NCBI GenBank assembly: GCA_039583875.1
Contig: CM077153.1
Location: forward strand, 65,232,482 to 65,296,481
Origin: Platanthera guangdongensis
Taxonomy: Eukaryota > Streptophyta > Magnoliopsida > Asparagales > Orchidaceae
Length of the DNA stretch: 64,000 nucleotides
Direction of reading: 5' to 3'
Shown: piece by piece, positions 21,125-31,683 of the stretch
Layout: the number at the start of each line of letters is the position of its first letter
How positions within the stretch are numbered: position 1 is the stretch's first letter
The notes under the pieces: model-generated
Databases searched by the model: none
Told to the model about the DNA's origin: nothing
Seen by the model: only the letters and a program-made list of their open reading frames with translations
Made by a program: the position numbers and the translations under genes

Positions 21125-23168
21125 GACGACTTGGCCGCGAAGTCGATGAATTTCGGTCGACGCTGTGTAGAGACATGACACACGGCCTGAGACACGGGCG
21201 TGTCTCAGGGCGTGTCGAGCCCGTGTCGACAACCGGCCCGGGGTGTCGACATTTTCGCTCGACGATATGTCGAGACAAGGCACATGGCCTAAGACACGGG
21301 AGTGTCCAAGGCCGTGTCGGGTGGTCGACGAACTTCACTCGACGAAGTGTTGAGACCGTGAACACGGCCTGGAGCCCAGGCGTGTTCGAGTGGATACGGG
21401 TTAGGACACGGGCGTGTCCAGGAACCCGTGTTGTTCTCGGGTTGTTTTCGGGATAAATCGATGGGGGCACACGGCCGATCACACGGCCGTGTCAGTTGGA
21501 ACACGGGCGTGTCAGGTCGAACACGGGCGTGTTGGATGCCTGTGTGTTGTTCCAGGCGCGTAGATTTTGACGGCGAATGAGGGACACGGCCCTGGATACG
21601 GGCATGTGCCAGGCCGTGTTTGGTCCAGATTGTACATTTCAGTCCCGAATCAAGACCGTTCGTTTCTTTATTTTGGGATCCGACGGTTGGGGGTTGTTCC
21701 TACTGGGATATACCCGGGATTGGGCCTTTGAGACCCTCACTTTTACTTGAGTGGTTATCTTTCTAAAGTATAGAGAGAGAGGAGAGCCAAGGGAGGAAGA
21801 AGAAGCTAGATCCGGCCATTGGAGGAGCTTCGAAGCTCCAAATCGCGAGCCAACTCCGGATCCACGCAGGCAAAGAGAGTGCTGTGCTTTTCATCCGCTT
21901 ACTTTTCCATGGCGCCAAAGAGGAACGTTAGGGTAACGATTCTCTTCTTGAGCATGTGAAACTCTCCTTCTTTTCATAGGAAGCCCGCTCTCGCGAGTTT
22001 GCGGTGAGTTGGAGGCGTTCCTTCGGGTAGATATGTGAAGTCCCCGTTGTGTAGAGTCCGTAAGCGAGAACGGACATAGACATGATGTGTGAAGCCTATC
22101 CGGACATGTTAGTTTGGATCGGTGATGTTGCATTGCATAAATGCCGGAGAAGACTCCGTGCGATTGATTGTTTTTCTGGGTTTCTACGTGGTAGATTACA
22201 ACAGGGAGCCTTGGGGATTAACTCAAAGGTGCACCCGGAAAACTGGGCGGATGCGTGATCTTGCCAACTTGGAGGCCTGAGATCCAACTTGAACATAACC
22301 GAGTTATGTGAATTGTGTGACGGAAATGGGACTCGGGAGAAGTTTGACCTGCGCATATGGCTTAAACTGTCGTTGCGATGTGAGCACGGGTTAGATGGAA
22401 CTGTACCCATTTCTATGTCGTTCGGTTAGAGCCGTTGGCATAGATGAGGGTCTTCGGCCGTCTATGGCTTAAATTGTCGGGACCCATGCCGGTAAGACAA
22501 ATTGCTCATATGTTTGGCCGTCAAAGTGGCGGTGGTGAGTCCGGAATGTCTATGGCTTAAATTGACGTGACATTGGCCGGTTCACCGAGAATGTGCCCTG
22601 AGCCAACGCCTGTGATGAAATGAATATTGATATATTGCTCGCTTATGCTAATGAAATGCAGGGAAGGAGCATCGCCGCCCCGAGTTGGGGGCGGGATTGT
22701 TATAATTTGGTCAGCATTGCTGACCGTTGCCTTTGTTTGCCACCGTGCGGTGGTTTTGTTTCTTGCAGGTGCTGCTGGAGCAAGCGGTCAATAGCGGGGT
22801 AAAGCCCAAATTGCGAAGCCGGCCCTCGAAGGCCTAATTGTAGTGTTTACTGCTTTTATTCATGTATGACCGGCCTGCGTGCCGTGGTTTGTAAAACATG
22901 TAATATCAAGTAAATCATTTTGTAAGGCCTTAATGCCTGTACTTGTGTATGTACAACATTCCTATTTGGTATTAGTGGACATTCATGCTTTTGTGCTGGG
23001 TTTTTTATTGCAACTTATTAAACTGCTTCCGCTAGAATGCTTTGTGTAGGACGTTATGATTGGTTGGATGGTTTCCATGAGTAACCACCAGGTCTGTCTG
23101 TAGTATATGGCGTCGGGCCCCGGCCGGACCTACTGATATATGCTATGCGACGGATATGGGGTGTTACA
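21125..23168 (+). repeat. 3' LTR of the Tekay-like element, second part
   Basis: This matches 849-2916 of the 5' LTR. A 24-27 base segment present at about 2326-2352 of the 5' LTR is absent near 22602. The end GTGTTACA is followed at once by the right target duplication CTCTG (23169-23173). Confidence 0.93.
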
Positions 23169-23175
23169 CTCTGCT

Positions 23176-23332
23176 CACAGCAAACTACACTCACAACAAC
23201 CTACACTCACAGCAAACTACAATGTTCATAGATCACAACAAACTACACTTACAGCAAACTACACTTACAACAAACTACACTTACAGCAAACTACACTTAC
23301 AGCAAACTACACTTACAGCAAACTACAATCAC
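23176..23332 (+). repeat. Tandem 16-bp repeat (AGCAAACTACACTTAC)
   Basis: About nine copies are present, some degenerate (CTCACA in place of CTTACA). The array begins at the edge of the Tekay-like target site, so that element landed next to or inside it. Confidence 0.85.
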
Positions 23333-23645
23333 AACATTTCATAAACCCAAATAATCATCACAGCAAAGTACTTCCGATCTTAACATGCATGGTGTTCAAA
23401 AATTTTCGAGAAGGAGATCTTACCACCGGAGAAGATGCACAGGAGTTGGCGGCGTCCCTGGAAGCGAGATCTTCGTTGGAACAGGCTTGTAAGTGTGTCG
23501 GGGAAGAATGAGGAGGAGAGAACGGCCTGAGATCGACCAAAAAAATCAAGCAAACGACTATAGAAACAGAGAACATACCTTAAAGAGGACAAGAGCGACG
23601 GGGAAGGGCGTCGGCGTTGGCCGACGTGCGGGCGAGAACGCCAGA
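23333..23645. other. Unassigned stretch upstream of the 95-bp repeat
   Basis: No gene is recognised. Short open frames on both strands have no family features. Confidence 0.4.
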
Positions 23646-23935
23646 GAAGAAACAATCCTGCCGTGACTTGGCGAACCGCGATGCCGATGAACGCCGGAGA
23701 AGAAATCTATCCTGCCGTGGTTGGCGAAGCGCGATGCCGATGTCGCTGCTGCAGCTAGGGCACAGAAAAAAGTCGCTGCTGCCGATGGTTGGCGCAGAAA
23801 TCTATCCTGCCGTGGTTGGCGAAGCGCGATGCCGATGTCGCTGCTGCTGCTAGGGCACAGAAAAAAGTCGCGGAATAGGAATGCGGAGAAATCTATCGTG
23901 CCGTTGTTTTTGGCGAAGCGCGATGCCGCCGCTGT
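23646..23935 (+). repeat. Tandem repeat, period about 91-95 bp
   Basis: Units start at AGAAATCTAT (23701, 23796 and 23887), with a shorter, more diverged unit at about 23647. Each carries CCTGCCGTG..TTGGCGAAGCGCGATGCCG. The two middle units are nearly identical. The unit is GC-rich (unlike the AT-rich DNA after it), and open frames here are by-products. Confidence 0.8.
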
Positions 23936-24363
23936 TCCACCGCAACATCTCATTTATCGTTTGGCGCTGGTTCCCCTGCCGCTGTGAGGTGCCGCTCTCC
24001 TGCCGCTTTACCAAACTATTACTTAGTGAACACAAACAACAAACATTAAATATTATTTTTAATAACTAAAAGCATTCATTTTCATACAATTTTTATCATC
24101 ATTAATAGTGTTAATAAATATAAATAATAAAATAAAATAAAATAAAATAAATTAAATTAGTTAAAAACGAACCCCGTTAGTCATAGCAGCAGGAAATAGG
24201 ATTTTTTAAAAAGACTCAACTAACTAAAGTTGATTAGCTATAATAATCATGGCGGGAGCCAGGGGAGGAGCGTCTTCCCGATACTCTGCTCATTCCGCCT
24301 CCGACTCTCAGTTTCTTCTTCCGAATTCCGATCAATAGAATCAACCTCTGATTGGAAGCCCTA
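23936..24363 (+). other. AT-rich stretch and presumed 5' region of the MORN-repeat pseudogene
   Basis: This includes an AAAATAA simple repeat near 24120-24155 and C/T-rich DNA just before the ATG at 24364 that could be an old promoter and leader. Nothing else is recognised. Confidence 0.4.
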
Positions 24364-25917
24364 ATGCAGTCTCTCCCTTCGAGCGACTCCAGTAAAAGCA
24401 TCGCCATGACTCCTGCCGCCGGTCACCGCCGCCGTTTTTTACCATCTGCAGTTGCGCCTACCCACCGCAGTGCTCTGTTCACCACCGTCCGCTTCCTCCG
24501 CCACCACTTTTGCCCGCTCATCCTCGTCTTCTTCCTCCTCCTCCTCCTCCTCCTTTCCACCACCTACTCCGTTTATAGCAATGCTTTTCTTGCTGATTAT
24601 CTCCCGATCATCATCGCCTTCTTCTACGGCCTTGTTCGTTTCCTTCGCCACATCATTGTTGTCGCCTTCCATGTTTCTGATCTTGGTATTCGTGCGCTCC
24701 GGTTCTCCATTAAAGCTTTCTCTTTTCTGAAGCGGCGCGCAAATCGCCGAACTGGTCTCGCCGTCCAACCGTACAGAAACAGCGATGCCTACGAGGGGGA
24801 GCTTCGGCGGGGAATGTTACATGGCAGTGGGGTTTACTATTACTGTAGGGGGTGGAATGAATGAAGGAGAGTGGATTGATTCCAAATTTGATGGGCATGG
24901 TGTGAAAATATGGGACAGACGGAAGCAAATATAAGGGACAGTTTAAGGAGGGACTTTTGCATGGTTTTGGGGTTTATAGGATCACACCGATTTTCTTTAT
25001 GGAATGAGTGAATGGGCAGAGCCATGGTTATGGGATGCAAACCTACAAGGATGGGAGCTGCTTTGTTGGCCAGTACAACTATGAACTCAAACATGGCTTC
25101 GGCCATTTTCAGTTCAGGTAAATTGGCTCTGCAGGCATCACATTATATGAAATTTCGATTGATTTTCTCACTAATCAAGCCCTTATGTAAAATAAATGTC
25201 TGAAATTATGATTGATTTTATAATATAAATCATTCAAAACAACATACTGTTTTGCTAAATAATTAATAGAGCATATTTTTTCAGCTACAGGCACATGGGG
25301 ATGCTTAATTTGCTCTCCTTGTATATTCAAATTATATATTTGTCAATGCCTTTAGTTATTTAACCACATGATACAACATCATGTAAGATTTTGGTTATGC
25401 TGTAATTAATCAGGAATGGGGGTGCCCATGTTGGAGAATTTTTCGTCGGCAAGATGCACGGCTTCAGGGTCCATCGTTTCTCCAATGGGCAACGCTACGA
25501 GGGTGCATGACGTGAGGGGAACAAAAAAGGTTTGGAGTGTGCTCTTCGGCATATGGAGAGCACAAGCCCGGTCTCTGGCACGATGATTTTCTGGAAATTT
25601 CTTCCTTCGCCGTCAACCACACCCAACTACTCGATGTTGTTGAGGTATATATGGATGTCATCAAATCACTTAATTTCAGCATTCTAAATATATCAATGTC
25701 TAAATATATCAATGCCATCAAATCTCAAATGTTCATGTTTCAGTCACAGGCTGCGAAAACCGCTGCGGAAAAGGCGTACAATGTTCCAAGGGTGGATGAC
25801 AAGGTGCACATGGCCGTTGCTGCGGCGGAAAATGTAGCGAACACAGCGGCAGTCGCAGGCTCGATGGCCGTACAGACGGAGCAGGGAGACAGCTGGGTCG
25901 AGTACGACTTCCCATAA
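24364..25917 (+). pseudogene. Plant MORN-repeat protein gene, decayed (3 exons)
   Basis: I read exons at 24364-25117, 25414-25644 and 25744-25917, with introns GTAAAT...CAG (25118-25413) and GTATAT...CAG (25645-25743). The N-terminus is serine-rich, followed by hydrophobic segments (FCPLILVFFLLLLLLLSTTY and a second near ADYLPIIIAFFYGLV), then MORN repeats (DAYEGELRRGMLHGSGVYYY, SKYKGQFKEGLLHGFGVY, GQSHGYGMQTYKDGSCFVGQ). The end is an alanine-rich helix (TAAEKAYNVPRVDDKVHMAV). This matches the plant family of membrane-anchored MORN proteins sometimes labelled SET7/9-like or PIP5K-like, which have no methyltransferase domain. Breaks: frame slips near 24855 and 24915 and around 24995-25010, with TGA in place of tryptophan at about 25006 and again at about 25507. 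It cannot make the full protein. Confidence 0.85.
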
Positions 25918-26062
25918 AAAGGAATTTAGTTGAACATTGATAGATTGACATCATTTTGCTCATTGATCAGATTTTTTTTCCGCTTGTATACCTAATAAAT
26001 TCTTTTTTTTATGGAAGTACTTATATTTTTGGTTAAATAAAAAAAAATCATAAAATTTTATA
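25918..26062. other. 3' flank of the MORN pseudogene
   Basis: This is AT-rich and may hold the old poly(A) region. The left target duplication ACTAT of the next element occupies 26063-26067. Confidence 0.5.
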
Positions 26063-26067
26063 ACTAT

Positions 26068-27616
26068 TGTTGCGGTCTAACTCGACGTCCCGGTCAGACC
26101 GGAATAACCTGGACCGTCTTAGCTCTCGGAACGGTCGAGCGCGCACACAGTCAATAGAGTAGATCGATTGTACACAAGAAGCTTTAACGTGGAAAAACCC
26201 CTAAACAGGGTAAAAACTACGTGACCGGATATGTGCCGGTCAAAGTCCACTATTCTCTGGTTGTTACAGTTTGTTTGTGAAGTCGAGGGTGACATGCCAC
26301 CTCTCGTTACAGCTTTGGGAGTGAGAGAACACTTAGCACGCGACAGACGACAGGCTGCCGCGCCGGGAGTTGTTACAAATTGCGGTTCGCGCTGGTGGTC
26401 TTCAGGTAGCGGCTTGCTGATTCTGGATGTGGAGTCGAGCACATGGACTTGTGGTTACAGGGGCCACTTGGGACTTAGGAGATTTGGCTTCGTCAAGTGG
26501 TTTTGACTTGACTCACTTGTAGCTCGGGTGCGGCTCGTGGGAGGAATTCGACGGAGCTTCGACCTGAGGTAGAAGAAGACTTGAGAGAAAAAGGTAAGAA
26601 ATGAGGAGGCCTGTGGCTCCTTTTATAAGCTCCGGGTGGTGGTTATGGTGGCTATGCGGCTATCCGCACACCATAACGAACATCATGATTATTTTTGGTA
26701 TAATTTAAATGCGCGTATTTCACTATTTGGAGACAATTTACATAAATTACAAAATATTTATTAAATTCCCTCCCACTAACCTGGTGGTTAGTGGGTGGTT
26801 ACGCGTGGATCAGACGGCCGGGAGCACCCCCATCGATCGAACGATGAGAGCGGGACTCCACGGGCGGCCGACGAACTCGCCGCCAAGTTCGCCGCCGAGG
26901 GGAGGATCGCCGTCGGTGGCCATGGTGGAGCAGCCGCTCCCCTCGGCCATGTGCCGGCGACCGAGGGAGGGGGTAGCCGGGGCGGCCGCCCCCTTGGCCG
27001 CACCGATGGCTGAGGGAGGGGGCGGCCCGGGCGCCGTCCCCTCAACCGTGTGGTCGTCCGAGGAAGGGGGCAGCCCGGGAGGCCGCCCCTTTGGCCGCTC
27101 CGGCGGCCGGGGGAGGGGGCGCCCCAGGCGGTCGCCCCCTGAGCCGCCCGGGAGACCGAGGAAGGGGGCGGCCCGGGAGGCCGCCCCCGGGGCAGCCCCC
27201 TGGGCAGCCCCCTTCCTCGGTCGCCCGCGCGACTAAGGGGGCCCGGGCGGATGCCACCCTTGGCCGTGCGGGAGGCCGAGGAAGGGGGCGGCCGAGGCGG
27301 CTACCCTCCTGGGCCGTGCCTGAGGCTGAGGGAGGCGCGGCCTCGACGACTGCTTCCTCAACCGCGGCCAGGGCCGGTGTAGCGAGAGAGGGCGGGCATC
27401 CGATGTCCGGGGGGGGGGGAGGTCCACCGCCCCCTCCGGCGAGGAGGGGCTGGTGGCGGTTTGCCCATTACATGTAATGAGATCGGTGCACGGGGGATTG
27501 GGCGCGGTGAATGCGCGCGCGGTCAATCCCATGATCATACCTCTTTTGAGGTTGGGATCATGGGTGTGTAGTTATGTGCACACCCAACCTTTATAAAATG
27601 GGGGTCATCCATAACA
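26068..27616 (-). repeat. Left (3') LTR of the Tat-like element
   Basis: This is 1549 bp and begins TGTTGCGGTCTAAC on the plus strand, ending TAACA at 27616. Positions 26850-27400 are a very GC-rich region of degenerate units on GGAAGGGGGCGGCCCGGG. Long proline- or arginine-rich open frames here are by-products of base composition. A TATA-like TTTATAAAA near 27590-27600, read on the minus strand, lies close to the LTR start. Confidence 0.88.
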
Positions 27617-27839
27617 AATGCCCCCGGATCCTTGTTGTACGAGATCGCTTCACACGAAGAAAAATAAGGATCTTTACTTGTGCATCTTTTATGGCGGCGA
27701 TGTTGGCAGGCGGTGACGGTCTTGAGACGGTGAGTAATTGCACCCTGCAAACTCGGGTAAAAATGTTAGAATATATTATGGTGTAGGTGAGGCATTGGAC
27801 ACGCCGGGGGAAGGAAGTTTGTATACCCGTGGTCGAAGG

Positions 27840-28270
27840 TGCGTGCAGATGAATGCACGGTGTCGCGCATGAGCGTGTGCGGTCTTGGCCGCACGCGAGC
27901 ATGCGTGCACGTGGACACGGGCATGATAGCGCATGGGCGTGCCCGCGCAGGTACTTGCGGGTGTGTCCGCAAGGGCGCGCGCGCATTACCGCATGTGAGT
28001 GCACGCGCATGGCCATGGGTGCGGGTGTGAGCCCGGTTGTGCGCGCGGGCGCGAGCTCATCCCGCGCTCGGGCACGAGCCTGGACGCGCGTGCCTGGCCT
28101 TGCACGCACAGATGCATGCGTCTGGTCGTGCGTACGCGCCTGGTCGTGCGCACACGTGCGTGCTGCTGCGTGTGGGTGCGTGTGGGCGCGTGCGGGGGGT
28201 AGTGTGCGGGGCCTGCCGCGAGGGTGCGTGCGTGCCAAGGCGTGCGTGCATTTTATCGCGGGCGCGCCTT
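27840..28270. repeat. GC-rich low-complexity block (GTGCG/CGCAC words)
   Basis: This is alternating purine-pyrimidine DNA rich in GCGTGC, GCGCAC and TGTGCG, inside the Tat-like element between its left LTR and the antisense ORF. Open frames on both strands give histidine/arginine/alanine-rich text with no domain. Such sequence can adopt left-handed DNA and is rich in CpG. Confidence 0.7.
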
Positions 28271-28418
28271 GTTGTGCGCGAACCCCTGCAGTTTTAATTT
28301 TTACTGGGTAGCACGCCCTTATGTGCTCGATGGGAGCAGGTGACTTTTGATTTGCAGACTTTTAGTCTAAATTTATTTTTAATTTTTGTGATAGGGATCA
28401 AAGAGTACTACGCGGCCG

Positions 28419-29980
28419 ATGCGTCTTTGCTCCTCTCTTACCAAGAATCAGGTTGCAATTTGGAGGAGGTCCGACCTTCCTGTCGACCTTGAAGTGAGGA
28501 TACTACGTGTTGAGGAGAGGGTCCAAAATCCTCCCAATGGCTGGTTGATGATCTGCGAGACCACCTTGAGATCGGGATTCCGGTTCCCTCCCTGCAAAGA
28601 AGTGATTGAGATTCTAAAATTCTGCGGCGTGTCAATTTCTCAGTTTACTCCCTTGGGGGTAGTACGCCTCATGGGGTTTGTTGTCTTCTTTTGCGAACAT
28701 GGTGGGAAAATTTCTTTGGACTGCTTCCGAGATTGGTGCGATGTTCGTTCTGATGATGGTGAGCGTGTGGAGATTTATTGCAACAAGAGATGGGTTGATT
28801 TTGAGATTTGGACGGACCGCCTCCACAAAAATACTTTGTTTGGTTATGTCCGGAACTCTTGGGGCTTGCCGGAGCTGTGGAACACATTGCCTGATCGTTG
28901 CCATCGTCAAAAGGGGAGAGAGCAGGAGTTTTCTCTGGTGCTTGGATTTTCAGATCCCCATGAGTCGGCGAATCTTCTGTTTATTATTTCTTCGTTTATG
29001 GAAGAGAAGCGTTGTTGCGGTGTGGCATTTCGTCAGACTCTGGGCAGACCACTGAGACATCTTTAGGTTGTTGTCGTAAATGGAAGGCCACAATAGTTTC
29101 TCGGGGTAGCGGTAGCGTGGCGCCTTGCTAGTCTTCTATGGGTGGCGACTCTCTTTCTGGTGGCCGTGTCAGTTCTCCTTCCGAGGTACTGGAGCTTGGA
29201 TCATCTGCCCCCCAGTATTTCCCTGCGGAGGTGGTGGCTCCGAGCTATCCTCTTCTTTGAAGGCGATGAATGAAGTGGTAAGCGAGCTTGATTATTTTTG
29301 GCTCTTCTTTATTATTGTTTGGTGCTAACTTCTCTTCGTCCTTTCTTTTGCAGATTGAGGCTCATGTTCAAATTGCCGTCACCTAGAATGATCATTACAC
29401 GAGCCTAAAGGATGGGTATCTGGCCCTTAAGGAGAAGTTTCGAGCTACAACGAGTTCTCTTATCGCTTTGAAGGATGATCATGACTGGGATGTCTCTCGA
29501 TTTCACCGGATTGGATCAGAGTTGAACGCGGTATTGGAGGAGACTTGAGCATCTTTGGAGGTGGAGAAATCTCTGGTGGAGAGAACTGCACACATGCTGA
29601 AGCGTGCTCAAGAGGAGACTTCTCGTTTGGAGGCAGTGCTTTGTGCTGCGAAATCCCAAGTGGAGGCGTTATCTTTTGATAGTCGTGTGTCAGAGTTGAA
29701 GGTTGCTGGTCTTGCAGAGTACATGGAGTCTCTGGATTATATGTGAGATCGTTGCTTGATTTGAGAGGATGTTCGTGATGAGATCTAGAGCAAGGAGGTA
29801 GAGCCTTAGATGGAAGACGTTCGAGAGCTGGCCCTCAGGCGTAGAGTCTTGAAGGCTTTTCATCTTATTGGCAGGAGTTTGGGATGCGATGTATCCGACC
29901 TTAGCTTTGATGATATCTCTAGTGTGAGAGTTTTAATGTTGACGCGACTGATATGTAGCGTCACTATCTCCATGTATTAG
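28419..29980 (+). pseudogene. Antisense ORF (aORF) of the Tat-like element, Transposase_28-like
   Basis: It lies on the opposite strand to gag and next to the 3' LTR, as the aORFs of Tat-lineage elements do. The first part (28419-29066, 216 codons) resembles the plant 'putative gypsy type transposon' domain (Transposase_28): residues SGFRFPPCKEVIEILKF, ISQFTPLGVVRLMGF, CFRDWCDVR, FEIWTDRL. It ends at TAG 29064-29066. A serine/proline-rich linker is open at 29124-29262. A plausible intron, GTAAGC...TTTTGCAG (29278-29353), precedes a coiled-coil-like exon (29354-29980) with residues LEVEKSLVERTAHMLKRAQE and four in-frame stops. Function is unknown; the family is not a demonstrated transposase. 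Stops mean this copy is broken after its first domain. Confidence 0.65.
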
Positions 29981-30179
29981 TGTGTTTCCGTCTTTTGCTT
30001 TTCTATTCTGGTGCATTGTATGTTGTCTTTATTATTTGACGGTTCCTGATTGTTGCCTTTGTGCATGTACTTGTATGTTGTTATGATGATTGTGCTCCTT
30101 TTCTTCTTTTTTCCTGAGTGTTGTTTGACTCATGGTGGATGGTGGAATGCAAGCTACTGGTAGGATTAGAGAGTGTCTT

Positions 30180-30785
30180 AACTTAATCCAAGGGTTGGAG
30201 AATGTAAGGATTCTATCCAGTTGCAAGGCCGAACCTGGCCAAGAGAGTATTCTTGGAGAATGCCAATATAGATGTCAGGGAATGTAAGTATTCAATCCGA
30301 TGATGTGACCACAAGGGGGGCAGGCCCTAGCGATGGCGTGGCATTGGAATATGGTAATAGAGGAGAATGTGAGTATTCAACCCAACTGCCGGAGAATGTA
30401 AGTATTCAATCTGGAGGTGCGATCGTGAGAGGGGCAGACCATGATGATGGCGGATGTTGGCTTGCAATGTTAGAGGATAATGTGAGTATTCAATCCAACT
30501 GCCAGAGAATGTAAGTATTTAATCCAGTTTCACGACCTAGCCTGGCAGAAGAAGTAACTTCCAGAGAATGTAAAGATTAGACCTGGAAGTGTCCGAGCCT
30601 GGTCGGAAATGGCTCACCGGAGAATGTAAGTATTCAATCCGGGGAGTGGCCTAGCCTGACCGAAGAAGCGACTTCCATAGAATGTAAAGATTCAACCTAG
30701 AAGTGTCCGAGCCTGGTCGGAAATGGCTCACCGGAGAATGTAAGTATTCAATCCGGGGAGTGGCCTAGCCTGACCGAAGAAGTCT
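30180..30785. repeat. Degenerate tandem repeats with GAATGTAAGTATTCAATCC
   Basis: At least eight copies of a phrase near GAATGTAAGTATTCAATCC are present. The last two full units (from 30613 and 30727) have a 114-base period and are nearly identical. Earlier units vary in length. They lie between protease and aORF, matching the region that is known to be repeat-rich and fast-changing in Tat-lineage elements. Confidence 0.85.
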
Positions 30786-30940
30786 CAAAGAGAAACATAA
30801 TGCGGTAAAATTAAGTCAAAGATAGTCTGCGAGGGTCATGGCTCATAACTTTTACGTCACTCAGAGTTTAAGAAAATAAAAGGACAAAAATAAAGTCTTA
30901 CACTCGGCCGGTGTAGGGTCGTCTTCTTTTACGGAGAGTT
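30786..30940. other. Junction where RT, RNase H and integrase are missing
   Basis: The protease-side reading fades here and repeat DNA takes over. No RT motif (YVDD/FIDD box) or DDE integrase motif is visible on either strand between this point and 27617. Confidence 0.6.
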
Positions 30941-31458
30941 TTAAGGTTGTTTGGTGTCTTTGTTGCACAGGTTGATGTCTCTGACTTCGAATGCGACTGT
31001 TGCTTCCGGCTGAGCCTGCTTTTGGTAGCAAGTACGAGCTTCTTCTTGACTACCGCGAACAACCCCTATGCCTCCTAGGGTCAAGAGCTTCATGGATAGG
31101 TGAGGAATTGATGAGATTGCTCTAAAGATTGTATGGACCGGTCTTCCGAAGATGACATTGTAGGGTGAACTTGAGTCGATGACGACGAACTGGATATTTT
31201 GAGAAACCTGTCTCGGAAATTCTCCCAATATCACTGGTAGGATGATTGTTCCCTGAACAAAACTGGGTGGTTTCCAAAACCATATACAGGCCGTGTAGTG
31301 GGACTGAGATGTTGTAGATTAAATTTCATGCAGCGGAGAGTGGATAAAAACAGAACATCGATTGAGCTTCCATTATCTATTAGAATTATTTTAATGCTGA
31401 AATAGGGATCTCCTATCCATGCGCTAATGACAAGCGGATCTTGATGAGGAATCTGCAC
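30941..31458 (-). pseudogene. Aspartic protease region of the Tat-like element
   Basis: On the minus strand the reading HQDPLVISAWIGD and IDNGSSIDVLF is the Tat-type protease start; the catalytic triad reads DNG in place of the usual DSG/DTG, so activity is doubtful. After a frame change near 31234 the reading resumes with FVVIDSSSPYNVIFGRP and RAISSIPHLSMK, typical of the second half of this domain in Tat and Athila elements. In family members this enzyme cuts Gag-Pol. The two halves are in different frames. Confidence 0.8.
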
Positions 31459-31683
31459 CCCTTAGAGGTCCTCTTATCCGAAGGAGATAGTGGAATATAG
31501 ATCGAGTCTCGGATTCTTGCGGGTTTCATTTGCAGTTCCTACTGAAAATATCTTAGTTGAGAGGAGTGGGGGACCGACGATGGTTTCGATGTTGCCTACC
31601 ATTTGCCTGGAGCCCGGAGCCCCCTGCGACGTGTTCAGCTAGTTTCTTTCTTGGCGCTGTGCTGGTTGGCCTTGCGCATGTCC

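Larger units (their letters stand above)
731..23168 (+). mobile_element. Tekay/Del-like Ty3 chromovirus, split by a nested SIRE-like element
   Basis: The two LTRs begin TGTAACGCCCC (731 and 7803) and end GTGTTACA (2916 and 23168). Target duplications CTCTG are perfect (726-730 and 23169-23173). A Met-tRNA-type primer site follows the 5' LTR, and a purine tract (7789-7800) precedes the 3' LTR. Internal order is gag, protease, RT, RNase H, integrase, chromodomain-like end, as in chromoviruses. The integrase tail and chromodomain-like segment resemble the Tekay (Del) lineage. The 3' LTR is cut at 7917/21120 by a 13.2-kb copia element. Stops and a frameshift mean it is not autonomous now. By eye the LTRs differ by a few percent, so it is clearly older than the element inside it. 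Confidence 0.93.

Noticed and set aside
26788..27538. Long proline-, arginine- and glycine-rich frames
   Set aside because: Extreme GC content of the Tat-like LTR removes stop codons by chance. The same occurs in the other LTR at 33512-34534, and frames are open on both strands.
27591..28311. Histidine/arginine-rich 215-codon frame and neighbours
   Set aside because: This is low-complexity GTGCGC DNA, open on both strands, with no domain.
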